Positions 8,482 through 16,727 of a DNA stretch of 64,000 nucleotides are shown piece after piece. The first letter of the stretch is position 1, and every line of letters begins with the position of its first letter. The stretch spans positions 558,001-622,000 of the forward strand of contig NZ_RDSM01000003.1 of NCBI RefSeq assembly GCF_004115155.1, read 5' to 3'. The translations under genes and the position numbers were made by a program. Under the pieces are notes generated by a model. That model saw nothing but the letters and a program-made list of their open reading frames with translations, was not told the DNA's origin and did no database searches. Origin of the DNA: Granulicella sibirica (GTDB lineage: Bacteria > Acidobacteriota > Terriglobia > Terriglobales > Acidobacteriaceae).

Positions 8482-9582
8482 GTGAACAAACTTGTCGTCG
8501 GCAATCTCGTCCACCGTCCTCTGCGCTCCATCATCAGCGCCTTCGCCGTCGGAATCGAGGTCATCATGATCCTTTCCATCGCGGCCGTCATGTTCGGCAT
8601 GCTGAACGGATCGAAGACGCGCCAGACCGGCATCGGCGGCGACATGATCGCGCATCCCGGAGCCTCCTCGAACCTCATCGGTCAGACCAGCGCCTCTGCC
8701 TCGGTCAAGGTCGCCGACATTCTCAACAAACTTCCTCACGTCGAGGTCGCCGCTCCCGTCTACCTGAAGCTGGTCGCCGGCTCCTCGCTCGAGAATATTT
8801 ACGGCATCGACTTCGAGAGCTTCAACGCGCTCAAGCCCTTCGTCTTCCTCGAGGGCGGCCCATTCAAGAATCCCGACGACATCATCATCGACGAATTCAT
8901 CGAGGCCAAGGGCTTTCACCTCGGCGACCCCATCCAGGTGCTGAACCATACTTTCCACGTCTGCGGCATCGTCGAACACGGTAAGGGTGGGCGTAAATTC
9001 ATTCCCATCGCCACCATGGGTGAAATCGACACCAACCCCGGTAAGGCCAGCTATTTCTACCTGAAAACCGAAGACCAGCCCAAGTTCCAGGAAGCCGTCC
9101 GCAAGGAGATTCTCGCGACGGACGGGATGCAGTCCTACGATGTTCAGACCCTCGCCGAACTGCTCGATTCGCTCACCCCGGAGCGGATGCCTGGCTTCAA
9201 CATCGCTCTGCGCGTTGTCATCGGAATCGCTAGCGTTATCGGCTTCCTCGTAATTTTTCAGTCGATGTATACCGCGGTTATGGAGCGTACTCGCGAGATT
9301 GGCATCTTGAAGTCCATGGGCGCGTCCAGCGGGTATATCGTCTCGGGCATCCTGCGCGAGACCGGACTCCTCGCCGCTGTCGGCATCGTACTGGGTGTGC
9401 TGGCGACCTACCTCATGCGGACGATTTTCCGCTACCGTATCCCGACGCTCGACTTCTCCATCACTCCGGGCTGGGTGCTGACAGCGATACTGATTGCTTT
9501 CACGGGCGCGCTCTTCGGAGCGCTTTACCCGGCGTTGAAGGCAGCCCGCAAGGACCCGATCGACGCCCTCTCCTACGAATAG
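8482..9582 (+). CDS. ABC transporter permease, MacB/FtsX type (no ATPase beside it)
   Basis: 366 residues from the GTG at 8482, which has GGAAGG just upstream; the longer open frame to 6733 is a shadow of the previous gene. Layout: N-terminal helix (LRSIISAFAVGIEVIMILSIAAVMFGML), a MacB-like periplasmic core (about 45-240), then three helices. The last part contains the FtsX signature (MERTREIGILKSMGASSGYIVSGILRETGLLAAVG) and ends in the conserved LYPALKAARKDPIDAL. Such permeases pair with a MacB/LolD-type ATPase to move lipids, peptides or glycans or to act as mechanotransducers. No ATPase gene is adjacent, so the partner must be elsewhere. Confidence 0.92.
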   Translation: MNKLVVGNLVHRPLRSIISAFAVGIEVIMILSIAAVMFGMLNGSKTRQTGIGGDMIAHPGASSNLIGQTSASASVKVADILNKLPHVEVAAPVYLKLVAGSSLENIYGIDFESFNALKPFVFLEGGPFKNPDDIIIDEFIEAKGFHLGDPIQVLNHTFHVCGIVEHGKGGRKFIPIATMGEIDTNPGKASYFYLKTEDQPKFQEAVRKEILATDGMQSYDVQTLAELLDSLTPERMPGFNIALRVVIGIASVIGFLVIFQSMYTAVMERTREIGILKSMGASSGYIVSGILRETGLLAAVGIVLGVLATYLMRTIFRYRIPTLDFSITPGWVLTAILIAFTGALFGALYPALKAARKDPIDALSYE

Positions 9583-9696
9583 CCCGCGGCCGCATGCATC
9601 CTGGTCCACGGATGAACGCGGGGAACGCCGTGTCTCCACCGATCGTATGCATCTGTGATACATAGAGGGTTTACCACGCCCTGACGCCGCACCCAC

Positions 9697-11367
9697 TTGG
9701 CCGATACCCACTCCATCCCGGAGCGCCGCTCGCGTACCTTCCGCCTCATCGAGGCCGCGATCCTCTTTGCCGCGGCTGTCCTCTTCAGCCTGCACTTCCT
9801 CAATCTTGAAGCGGACTTCCCAAACCACTCCCCCTGGATGGACTGGTCAAAATACACGGACGAAGGCTGGTATGGCGACGCCGCCATCCGTCATTTTCAG
9901 TTGGGCCACTGGAACGTTCCCGGCGACTTCAATGCTGCCGCCGCGCTTCCGGTCTGGCCAGTTGTCGAAGGCTTGCTGTTTCGCTTCACAGGCGTCTCGC
10001 TCATAGCAGCCCGGGCCCTGACCGTAAGCGTCTTCGGCCTGATCCTAACCGCCTCCTACCTCCTTCTTCGGCGATGGAAGAGCTTCTCCGGCAGCGGGCC
10101 GGGGTCGACTATGATGACACGTCGCTCGCTCGCCCCCGCTCTCGCGGTTCTTCTGCTTGTCGCAAGCCCGTTCTGTTTCGTTTTCACGCGGCTCGCGATC
10201 CTTGAGCCGTTTCTCATCCTGCTTACGCTTCTTGCTCTGCACGCGGCCTCGTCCGCCCCTGCGCCCGGGATGAGAGGAAAGATCAATACCATCGTCCTTG
10301 GTCTTCTTCTTCCAGCGATGGTTCTCACCAAAACGACTGCGGTCTTTCTCTTTCCGGCTGTAGCCTGGCTTCTATGGGCGTCATCGCACTACCGGCTCTG
10401 GCCTTTTTTGCGTTCTGGGCTTTCCGCCCTCGCGGTGACCGCCGCCGCGTGGTCGAGCTACTTCCTCCTGGTCGTCCGCCCGCATTACCTGGAGGACTAT
10501 CGATATCTCTTCAGCGCGAACGCCTACACCCGCATTACCGCCGATACCGCCATCTCCGTTCTCCATGACACCGTTATGGATGGTCTCTGGATCGGAGAGC
10601 TCCTGTACCCGCTGGCGATTCTCTGCCTCGTCGTCGCGCTCGTCCGCTTTCGCTGGTTCCGGGAGCGCCCCCTGGTTCCCACTCTTCTTCTTTGGGCCGT
10701 TGGATACGCGGCCTTTCTCGCTTATCACAACAACCTGCAGCCGCGGTATTACCTCGTCGTCGCGATCCCGCTCACCCTGTTCGTCGTTCTGGTTCTCGAA
10801 CCCGCCATTCACCTTCTCAATCCGGCCTACAAGCCTACGCACTCCACTCCCGCGCGCCCGCTTCTTGCCCTTGGCGCGATGCTTGTCTTCACCGCTGTGG
10901 TCGTGACGGACAGCATCCAAACCCTCGATTTCATCCGCAACCCCGAGTACACCCTTGTCGACGCCGCGGCCGGCGTGGCGGCGGTCGTTCGCGCCGACCC
11001 GTCGCACAGCCCACTTCTTCTCTCCATCAGCGGCTCCGACATCTCCCTCATGACGGGCATCCACAGCATCTGCGACGACTTCGGGACGCTCGAACTTGCC
11101 GATAGGGTCAACCAGTATCGTCCCGGCTGGTACGCCGCTTGGAACCAGATCGACGACGACAAGATGGATGCTCTCTCTCCGCTCTATCACCCCGTGCGCG
11201 TCGCGGCTTTTCCGGCCATGGATGATCCCGAGCGCAACCTGCTCATCCTTTATCGCCTGGACGACAAGACCTCCGAGCCCGAACCCCGCCGGCGCCGCAA
11301 GCCCATCCCGCGTTCGCTCCAGACGAAGATCGGTCAGCAGCCGAGCGTCAACCAGCTTGAACATTGA
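9697..11367 (+). CDS. GT39/ArnT-like membrane glycosyltransferase
   Basis: 556 residues from a TTG at 9697; an alternative start inside the first helix cannot be excluded. The first membrane helix (LIEAAILFAAAVLFSLHFL) is followed by a periplasmic loop with DWSKYTDEGWYGDAA. The DE pair there matches the catalytic acidic motif of the protein O-mannosyltransferase/ArnT superfamily, which uses polyprenyl-phosphate sugars. About ten more helices follow, then a soluble C-terminal part of about 130 residues. It likely glycosylates lipid, protein or polysaccharide on the outer face of the inner membrane. It ends three bases before the convergent TonB-domain gene. Confidence 0.8.
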   Translation: MADTHSIPERRSRTFRLIEAAILFAAAVLFSLHFLNLEADFPNHSPWMDWSKYTDEGWYGDAAIRHFQLGHWNVPGDFNAAAALPVWPVVEGLLFRFTGVSLIAARALTVSVFGLILTASYLLLRRWKSFSGSGPGSTMMTRRSLAPALAVLLLVASPFCFVFTRLAILEPFLILLTLLALHAASSAPAPGMRGKINTIVLGLLLPAMVLTKTTAVFLFPAVAWLLWASSHYRLWPFLRSGLSALAVTAAAWSSYFLLVVRPHYLEDYRYLFSANAYTRITADTAISVLHDTVMDGLWIGELLYPLAILCLVVALVRFRWFRERPLVPTLLLWAVGYAAFLAYHNNLQPRYYLVVAIPLTLFVVLVLEPAIHLLNPAYKPTHSTPARPLLALGAMLVFTAVVVTDSIQTLDFIRNPEYTLVDAAAGVAAVVRADPSHSPLLLSISGSDISLMTGIHSICDDFGTLELADRVNQYRPGWYAAWNQIDDDKMDALSPLYHPVRVAAFPAMDDPERNLLILYRLDDKTSEPEPRRRRKPIPRSLQTKIGQQPSVNQLEH

Positions 11368-11370
11368 GCG

Positions 11371-12264
11371 CTACTGCTGCGTCGTCACGAGTTTGAACTC
11401 TTCCGTCAAATCAAGCGCCAGCGGCACTGGAGTCCCCTTCAACTGTGCCGGCTCGAACTTCGTCTTTCCCAGCGCCTCAACAGCTTTCGCATCCAGACCG
11501 TATCCCAGAGGCCTCTGCACCGTCAGGTGCTGAGCCAGGCCCTTTGCGTCCACCACGACCCGGACCACGACGGTGCCCTGGACGTGGTCATGCGCCGCCT
11601 CGGGCGTGAACTCCGGCGGAGTACCACTCGCGATCTTTACCATCTGCTCAGGACTCATAGGTGCCGCGCTGCCAACGCCGTAGATCGTCTGCCCGGCAAG
11701 CGTGTCGCCTTGCCATGGAAGCTTCGGGTCGAAGTAATGCCTCCAGAAATCGGGCATCGAGCGCTGCATCGCCGGATCGATTCCCACAGAGAAGATGGCG
11801 GCGAGCGTGCGGTCGAAGTAGCCCTGTGAGATCACGTTCGTGCCATCGGTCGGAGGTGTCGCAACCAGTATTTTCATCGCCGCGTCCTTCTGCGAATGCC
11901 GCTCGAAGAGGCGATTGTCTGGGTTATATCGAATCGCGACCCGAACCCCATCCAACTCGATCTCCTTCGGTCCTTTCCGCATCGCACTCTGGATGTCGAT
12001 CCCCGCAAGCGTCCAGTCACTGGCCTTCGGCGTTCCCTGAATGACTCCTGCCGCATCGTACGTCAGCTCGTTCGCTGTATAGAACCCCCGCACGAATAGC
12101 GCACGGCCAATCCACGTCTGAGCGGTGGCGAGAGCGCTGTCCGGCCCGGACACGGATGCGATCTTCGGGGGAGGCAGAGGCTTCTGTCCCAAAGCCACAC
12201 CCAGACCAGACAGCCCACACGTCCCCAGAAACAAAGTCCCGGCCCATCGCATCGTCCCTCGCAT
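11371..12264 (-). CDS. secreted protein with TonB C-terminal domain
   Basis: 297 residues from the ATG at 12264, preceded by AAGAGGG; the frame opens earlier but without a better start. A signal peptide is visible (MRGTMRWAGTLFLGTCGLSGLGVALG). Residues about 25-200 are an uncharacterised region. The final 80 residues have the TonB fold (HVQGTVVVRVVVDAKGLAQHLTVQRPLGYGLDAKAVEALGKTKFEPA). The lack of an N-terminal membrane anchor and proline-rich arm argues against a true ExbB/ExbD-coupled TonB. Such stand-alone domains are common in Acidobacteria. It lies 56 bases downstream of the alpha/beta hydrolase gene on the same strand. Confidence 0.85.
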   Translation of the reverse strand: MRGTMRWAGTLFLGTCGLSGLGVALGQKPLPPPKIASVSGPDSALATAQTWIGRALFVRGFYTANELTYDAAGVIQGTPKASDWTLAGIDIQSAMRKGPKEIELDGVRVAIRYNPDNRLFERHSQKDAAMKILVATPPTDGTNVISQGYFDRTLAAIFSVGIDPAMQRSMPDFWRHYFDPKLPWQGDTLAGQTIYGVGSAAPMSPEQMVKIASGTPPEFTPEAAHDHVQGTVVVRVVVDAKGLAQHLTVQRPLGYGLDAKAVEALGKTKFEPAQLKGTPVPLALDLTEEFKLVTTQQ

Positions 12265-12320
12265 CGCAATCCCTCTTTTGTGCCGATTGTAAGCGCAGAT
12301 CAGCCGCTCGGAGTCTTGCA

Positions 12321-13148
12321 CTACTCCCGCGACGCTTTGAGGAACGATCGGATTGCTTCGTTACATGCTTCCGGTGCATCCTGCTGGACCCAGTGCGACA
12401 CACCGGGTAGAAATTTCAGGGTGAGCTGACTCACGAACTCCTCTGTCCCCTCGGTCGTGTACTTCGCCAGGAAGTCGTCTTCCTCGCCCCAGAGCAGAAG
12501 AGTCGGCACATCGATCCTGGGGAAACCGAGCTTCGCCTGCCTCCTCAATCCGCCGCCACGCAGGAATGCCCGGTACCAGTCGATCATGGCCTTCAGCGCT
12601 CCAGGCTGAGCTGCGTTTGCCCGTGTCGCTTCGACGAGGTCACGCGGAAATCGTTCCGGTGCCCTCGAGCTCCTTACCATCGAGTCGCCGACCAACTTTG
12701 CCCCATCTCTCGCCATGGCCCACTCTGGAAGTCTGGGAATCTGAAAGGCCGCGGCATACCAGGAACGGAGCATCTGACTTGGGCGGCGAGCGCTTCGCGC
12801 GAAGCAGATCGGGTGCGGCACATTGATGATCACCATCTTTTCGAGCGGGCGTAGGCGCCTCGTCACAAAGCACCAGGCAACGATGCCTCCCCAGTCGTGT
12901 GCGAGGAGAACCACCTTGCGCGCACCCGAAGCGTCAATCAGAGCGGCAACATCGGCCATGAGGTTTTCGATGGAGTAGTCCTCCATTCGCGGGGGCCGGC
13001 TGCTTCGTCCATACCCGCGCTGGTTCGGAGCCCAGACCCGGAAGCCCATCCCGGCCAGCATATGCATCTGGTCCCGCCAGCTAAGAGCGACCTCAGGGAA
13101 CCCATGGAGGCAAAGCGCGAGCGTTTCACCCTCGCCGCACATCAGCAC
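12321..13148 (-). CDS. alpha/beta hydrolase (epoxide-hydrolase-like); natural 5' end interrupted by an amber codon
   Basis: 275 residues if translation starts at the GTG at 13148. The protein shows the oxyanion motif HGFPEVALSW, the nucleophile elbow LLAHDWGGIVAW with Asp as in epoxide hydrolases and haloalkane dehalogenases, a cap domain, LLLWGEEDDFL and a late GVSHWVQQDAPE with the catalytic His. Upstream in the same frame an ATG at 13190, with GAGG before it, would encode MRAEFIEANGL, then TAG at 13155-13157, then FEVLMCGEGE. That is a convincing family N-terminus cut by one stop codon. The gene is therefore either re-started at a weak GTG or on the way to a pseudogene. The first beta strand would be lost. 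Confidence 0.8.
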   Translation of the reverse strand: MLMCGEGETLALCLHGFPEVALSWRDQMHMLAGMGFRVWAPNQRGYGRSSRPPRMEDYSIENLMADVAALIDASGARKVVLLAHDWGGIVAWCFVTRRLRPLEKMVIINVPHPICFARSARRPSQMLRSWYAAAFQIPRLPEWAMARDGAKLVGDSMVRSSRAPERFPRDLVEATRANAAQPGALKAMIDWYRAFLRGGGLRRQAKLGFPRIDVPTLLLWGEEDDFLAKYTTEGTEEFVSQLTLKFLPGVSHWVQQDAPEACNEAIRSFLKASRE

Positions 13149-13190
13149 CTCGAACTATAGGCCGTTCGCCTCTATAAACTCCGCCCTCAT

Positions 13191-13743
13191 TCCATCCTCG
13201 GCCATCTGGGCATGATCCTCTAAGAAATTCACCGCAGCAGCATCGGGCTGTCTAAGTAGATGACTTTCCGAGCGCAACCGGTGTTAAGCCTATCTTCTGT
13301 GGAATGAAGACTTTAGAAACGAAGTCCAACGCTAAGTCATTTGGTTTGAAGACTTTGAGACTTTATGGGGAGGGTGGGGGTACCTTGCTGTCGCAAACTC
13401 CATTGACTCGATGCACAACCTCGTCTATCCTGAAACCTCGCGCAGTCTCGCGTCTGCACGTCTGGGTCATTCCGGCGTAGCACCGAAAGAGACGTCTTGT
13501 GGATCCACGTGGGGCGGCCAAAAGCCCAGCCCCTGAAGCACCCACTCCTCAAGCCCCATCCAGGCTTTGTGCGGACCCGAAGCAGACCAGGCCTTCAGGC
13601 GTGTTGGAAATCTTTCCGACCTCTCATGGCTTGGCATGCGTCAAAAGTTGCTTGTCAACGCACCAGAAGCATAAATCGCTCGACCTCTATTCTTCCGAAC
13701 CACGCTGACCAGGGAAGACAGCAGAACCAGGGAGTACACCGAA
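13191..13743. other. 553-base intergenic region upstream of rplM
   Basis: No supported gene is seen. Short open frames at 13337-13552 have no start signal or recognisable domain. A possible sigma70-like promoter sits near its right end. The stretch also contains a short T/G-rich segment at 13365-13380. It probably holds the divergent control region of the hydrolase and ribosomal-protein genes. Confidence 0.5.
13648..13675 (+). promoter_or_regulatory. possible sigma70 promoter for rplM-rpsI
   Basis: TTGCTT at 13648-13653 and CATAAA at 13670-13675 are 16 bases apart and lie about 70 bases upstream of the rplM start. The match to consensus is only partial, so this is a weak prediction. Confidence 0.3.
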
Positions 13744-14232
13744 GTGAATAACACCACCACGATCCCGAGCGGCAAGAACATCCAGCGCAAGTGGTTCGTC
13801 ATCGACGCCACGGGCAAGACCCTCGGCCGTCTCGCGACTACCGCCGCCTCCGTGCTCGCCGGCAAGACCAATCCTCTCTATACCCCCTATATCGACATGG
13901 GCGATCACATCGTCGTGATCAACTGCGAGAAGATTGTCCTCACCGGTCTGAAGAGCAGCCAGAAGCTCTATCGCCGTTACACCGGCTTCCCCGGCGGCCT
14001 CCGCGAAGAGTCCTTTGTCAAGCTGCTTGCCCGCCGCCCCGAAGCGATTGTCGAGCAGGCCATCAAGGGCATGCTGCCCAAGAGCAAGATGGGCCGCCAG
14101 ATGGCGACCAAGCTCAAGGTCTACAAGGGTTCGCAGCACCCGCACCTCGCCCAGCAGCCTGTGCCGCTCGAGTTCCATGCGTCAAACGCACCCAAGGCCA
14201 CCCCGGTCAAGCACAACGCGCTCGAAGGCTAG
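13744..14232 (+). CDS. rplM: 50S ribosomal protein L13
   Basis: 162 residues from the GTG at 13744. Family hallmarks include [36 protein letters not shown], the [11 protein letters not shown] loop, and [21 protein letters not shown]. The C-terminus extends about 20 residues past the usual end ([18 protein letters not shown]). It binds 23S rRNA early in large-subunit assembly. The gene pair rplM-rpsI is conserved across bacteria and is found here, with 97 bases between the genes. Confidence 0.98.
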   Translation: MNNTTTIPSGKNIQRKWFVIDATGKTLGRLATTAASVLAGKTNPLYTPYIDMGDHIVVINCEKIVLTGLKSSQKLYRRYTGFPGGLREESFVKLLARRPEAIVEQAIKGMLPKSKMGRQMATKLKVYKGSQHPHLAQQPVPLEFHASNAPKATPVKHNALEG

Positions 14233-14329
14233 GTTCCGGATATCCGGTCGTAAGGTTTCGCTCACTTCGAAGTAACGGCACACCTCAAGCCAGGGCTCGA
14301 AGCCCAAGAGGTAAGGTTCAAGGAGCATC

Positions 14330-14725
14330 ATGGCAGATTTGATCCAGTTCTACGGTACCGGCCGCCGCAAGTCGAGCATCGCTCGCGTCTTCCTGCGTCC
14401 CGGAAGCGGTAAGTTCGTCGTCAACAAGAAAGATGTTGACGTCTATTTCGTCACCGCTCAGCAGCGCGCCGCGGCAAAGCGGTCGCTCGGCATCGCCGAC
14501 ATCGGCGAGACCTTCGACGTTCTCACCACCGTCAAGGGTGGTGGCGTTATGGGCCAGGCCGACGCAGTCAAGCTCGGCATCGCCCGCGCGCTCATGGAGT
14601 TCAACCCCGAACTGCGCAAGGCGCTCAAGGCCGAAGGCCTCGTGACCCGCGACTCGCGCGGCAAGGAACGCAAGAAGTACGGACAGAAGGGCGCTCGCGC
14701 ACGCTTCCAGTTCTCGAAGCGGTAA
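14330..14725 (+). CDS. rpsI: 30S ribosomal protein S9
   Basis: 131 residues; the ATG at 14330 follows AAGGAGCATC. Recognised by [19 protein letters not shown], the [19 protein letters not shown] segment and the invariant basic tail [17 protein letters not shown], which reaches toward P-site tRNA in the ribosome. The length is normal. Forms the conserved rplM-rpsI pair and is followed by a hairpin before rpsB. Confidence 0.98.
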   Translation: MADLIQFYGTGRRKSSIARVFLRPGSGKFVVNKKDVDVYFVTAQQRAAAKRSLGIADIGETFDVLTTVKGGGVMGQADAVKLGIARALMEFNPELRKALKAEGLVTRDSRGKERKKYGQKGARARFQFSKR

Positions 14726-14740
14726 TTGCCTGCTGGTTTC

Positions 14741-14778
14741 TTCTCAGCGGTTCCTGTGTTTTGGGGGGCCGCTGAGAA
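14741..14778 (+). terminator. hairpin between rpsI and rpsB
   Basis: TTCTCAGCGG at 14741-14750 and CCGCTGAGAA at 14769-14778 are perfect inverted repeats around an 18-base loop. No T run follows, so it could be a weak terminator, a processing site or a protein-binding leader for S2 control. Confidence 0.5.
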
Positions 14779-14926
14779 CCGTTCCAAAGCGGCGAAAAAG
14801 AATCACCGCTCCGCACCACCCTCTCAAGTCATCGAGAGGCAAGGACCTAAATCTCCCGACGCGTGATCGCAAGGGATCAATCCAGACCAGCCGCAGTTCA
14901 GGTCGGTCTTAAAACAGGAGTCTTAT

Positions 14927-15865
14927 ATGGCAAGTATCACAATGAAGGAACTGCTCGAAGCCGGTGTCCACTTCGGTCACCAGACCAAGCGTTGGAACCC
15001 CAAGATGAAGGAATACATCTTCGGCGAGCGCAATGGCATTTACATCATCGATCTTCAGAAGACCCTGAAGATGTTCAAGGAAGCGTCGAAGTTCGTCACC
15101 GATCTTACCTCGACCGGCAAGCTGATCCTCTTCGTCGGCACCAAGCGCCAGGCCCAGGATGCGATCGCTGAAGAAGCGACCCGCGCCGGCATGCCCTACA
15201 TCAACAGCCGCTGGCTCGGTGGTCTTCTGACCAACTGGGTTACCGTGCAGAAGTCGGTCAAGCGCCTCGCCGAACTCGACGACATGTCGACCGATGGACG
15301 CTATGAGCTTCTGACCAAGAAGGAAGTCATCAAGCTCGAGCGCGAGCGCAAGAGCCTTTCGACGAACCTCTCGGGTATCAAGACCATGAAGCGCCTCCCG
15401 GATGCGATCTTCATCGTCGACTCGAACAACGAAGCGATTGCTGTTTCGGAAGCCCGCAAACTTGGCATTCCGGTTGTTGCTGTCGTCGATACGAATTGCG
15501 ATCCGACCGTGGTCGACTACGTCATCCCTGGTAACGACGATGCTCTCCGCGCCATCCGCCTCTTCACCACGAAGATCGCTGATTCGGCTGCGGAAGGCGT
15601 CCAGATGGTTTCGGAGCGTGCGTTTGCGACTGAGTCAGCCGACGTCACCCCGATCGCTACCGAAGCGCACTTCATCGGTGAAGATGGTGAGACCGATCTC
15701 TCCGCTGAACCGGTTGCCGAGTCGAGCCCGGTCGCAGAAGATGCGGCCGAGGAGGAGACCGTCGACCTTGAAGCCGCACTTGGTGGAAACATCCGCAAGG
15801 CTCCCGCAGCTGAGACTGAGCCAGAGCTCGATGCCGAGCCAGTTCACGCGGAAGCCACCGCTTAA
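14927..15865 (+). CDS. rpsB: 30S ribosomal protein S2 with long acidic C-terminal tail
   Basis: 312 residues. The first ~230 are canonical S2: [63 protein letters not shown] and [20 protein letters not shown]. The last ~75 residues are rich in Glu, Ala and Asp (for example [17 protein letters not shown]) and go well past the E. coli length of about 240. The tail is low-complexity and of unknown use. The gene starts after a 201-base leader and precedes tsf in the conserved rpsB-tsf order. Confidence 0.98.
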   Translation: MASITMKELLEAGVHFGHQTKRWNPKMKEYIFGERNGIYIIDLQKTLKMFKEASKFVTDLTSTGKLILFVGTKRQAQDAIAEEATRAGMPYINSRWLGGLLTNWVTVQKSVKRLAELDDMSTDGRYELLTKKEVIKLERERKSLSTNLSGIKTMKRLPDAIFIVDSNNEAIAVSEARKLGIPVVAVVDTNCDPTVVDYVIPGNDDALRAIRLFTTKIADSAAEGVQMVSERAFATESADVTPIATEAHFIGEDGETDLSAEPVAESSPVAEDAAEEETVDLEAALGGNIRKAPAAETEPELDAEPVHAEATA

Positions 15866-15885
15866 CCAGCCACGAACCGCACAGG

Positions 15886-15925
15886 AGAGCGTGGCTGCCG
15901 GCGAAAACCGCGCCACGCTCTTTCT
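15886..15925 (+). terminator. hairpin between rpsB and tsf
   Basis: AGAGCGTGGC at 15886-15895 pairs with GCCACGCTCT at 15912-15921, followed by TTCTG. It lies about 20 bases after the rpsB stop. It may be an attenuator that lowers tsf expression relative to rpsB. Confidence 0.7.
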
Positions 15926-16005
15926 GCGTCTGGAACATACCGGGCGCACAGAATTGAAACATCGGCCGCGTAGGCTGAAACCAGAGCTAGACACAAAGGA
16001 TCCCA

Positions 16006-16668
16006 ATGTCCACCGAAACCGCTGTGAAGATCGACGCCAAGCTTGTCAAGGAACTCCGCGAAAAGTCAGGCGCCCCGATGGGCGACTGCCTCAAGGCGCT
16101 ACAGGAAGCCAAGGGCGACATGGAGGACGCATTCGTCGTCCTCCGCAAGCGCGGTATGGCTTCGGCCGCCAAGAAGGCCACCCGCTCGACCAACGAGGGC
16201 GCCATCGGCACCTATATCCACGCTGGCGGCAAGATCGGTGTTCTGCTCGAGCTGAATTGCGAGTCGGATTTCGTTGCCCGTACGGATGACTTTCAGGAGC
16301 TTCTGCGCGACATCGCCATGCACATTGCCGCGACTGATCCGCGCTTCGTGGGCCGGGAAGAGGTTCCGCAGGCCGATCTCGATCGCGAGAAGGATGTCTT
16401 CCTCGCGCAGCCTGCAATGAAGGGCAAGCCCGCCAACGTGATCGACAAGATTCTCGAGGGCAAGATGAGCAAGTTCTACGAGGAGACCTGCCTCCTGGAC
16501 CAGCCGTTCATCAAGGAAGCTACTCAAACGATCTCGCAGCTAATTGCGTCGAAAGTCGCCAAGCTCGGTGAGAACATCAGCGTCCGCCGGTTCGCCCGCT
16601 TCAAGGTTGGTGCGTCCGACTGGACCGTAGCACAGACAAAGATTGCCGCAGAGGAACCACAAGCATAG
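16006..16668 (+). CDS. tsf: translation elongation factor Ts
   Basis: 220 residues. The N-terminal UBA-like domain (KLVKELREKSGAPMGDCLKALQEAKGDMEDAFVVLRKRG) and the nucleotide-exchange motif ELNCESDFVARTDDFQELLRDIAMHIAA identify EF-Ts, which recharges EF-Tu with GTP. The C-terminal region is short compared with the E. coli protein (about 283), as in several other phyla with a single core domain. The end shows NISVRRFARFKVG. It lies downstream of rpsB and has its own terminator. Confidence 0.98.
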   Translation: MSTETAVKIDAKLVKELREKSGAPMGDCLKALQEAKGDMEDAFVVLRKRGMASAAKKATRSTNEGAIGTYIHAGGKIGVLLELNCESDFVARTDDFQELLRDIAMHIAATDPRFVGREEVPQADLDREKDVFLAQPAMKGKPANVIDKILEGKMSKFYEETCLLDQPFIKEATQTISQLIASKVAKLGENISVRRFARFKVGASDWTVAQTKIAAEEPQA

Positions 16669-16695
16669 GCCTCTGACTTACATCCGCAGCACACC

Positions 16696-16727
16696 GAGCC
16701 TGGGCAATAGCCCGGGCTCTTTCTTTC
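16696..16727 (+). terminator. Rho-independent terminator of tsf
   Basis: GAGCCTGGGC, a four-base AATA loop and GCCCGGGCTC form a near-perfect stem followed by TTTCTTTCT. It lies between tsf and the convergent GGDEF-EAL gene. Confidence 0.9.

Noticed and set aside
8434..9828. A 464-codon minus-strand frame opposite the FtsX-type permease
   Set aside because: Acidic, domain-free translation that mirrors the real gene; no start signal.
13337..13552. Small open frames between the hydrolase and rplM genes
   Set aside because: No start signal, no hydrophobic or domain pattern, and overlapping frames of similar length on the same strand.
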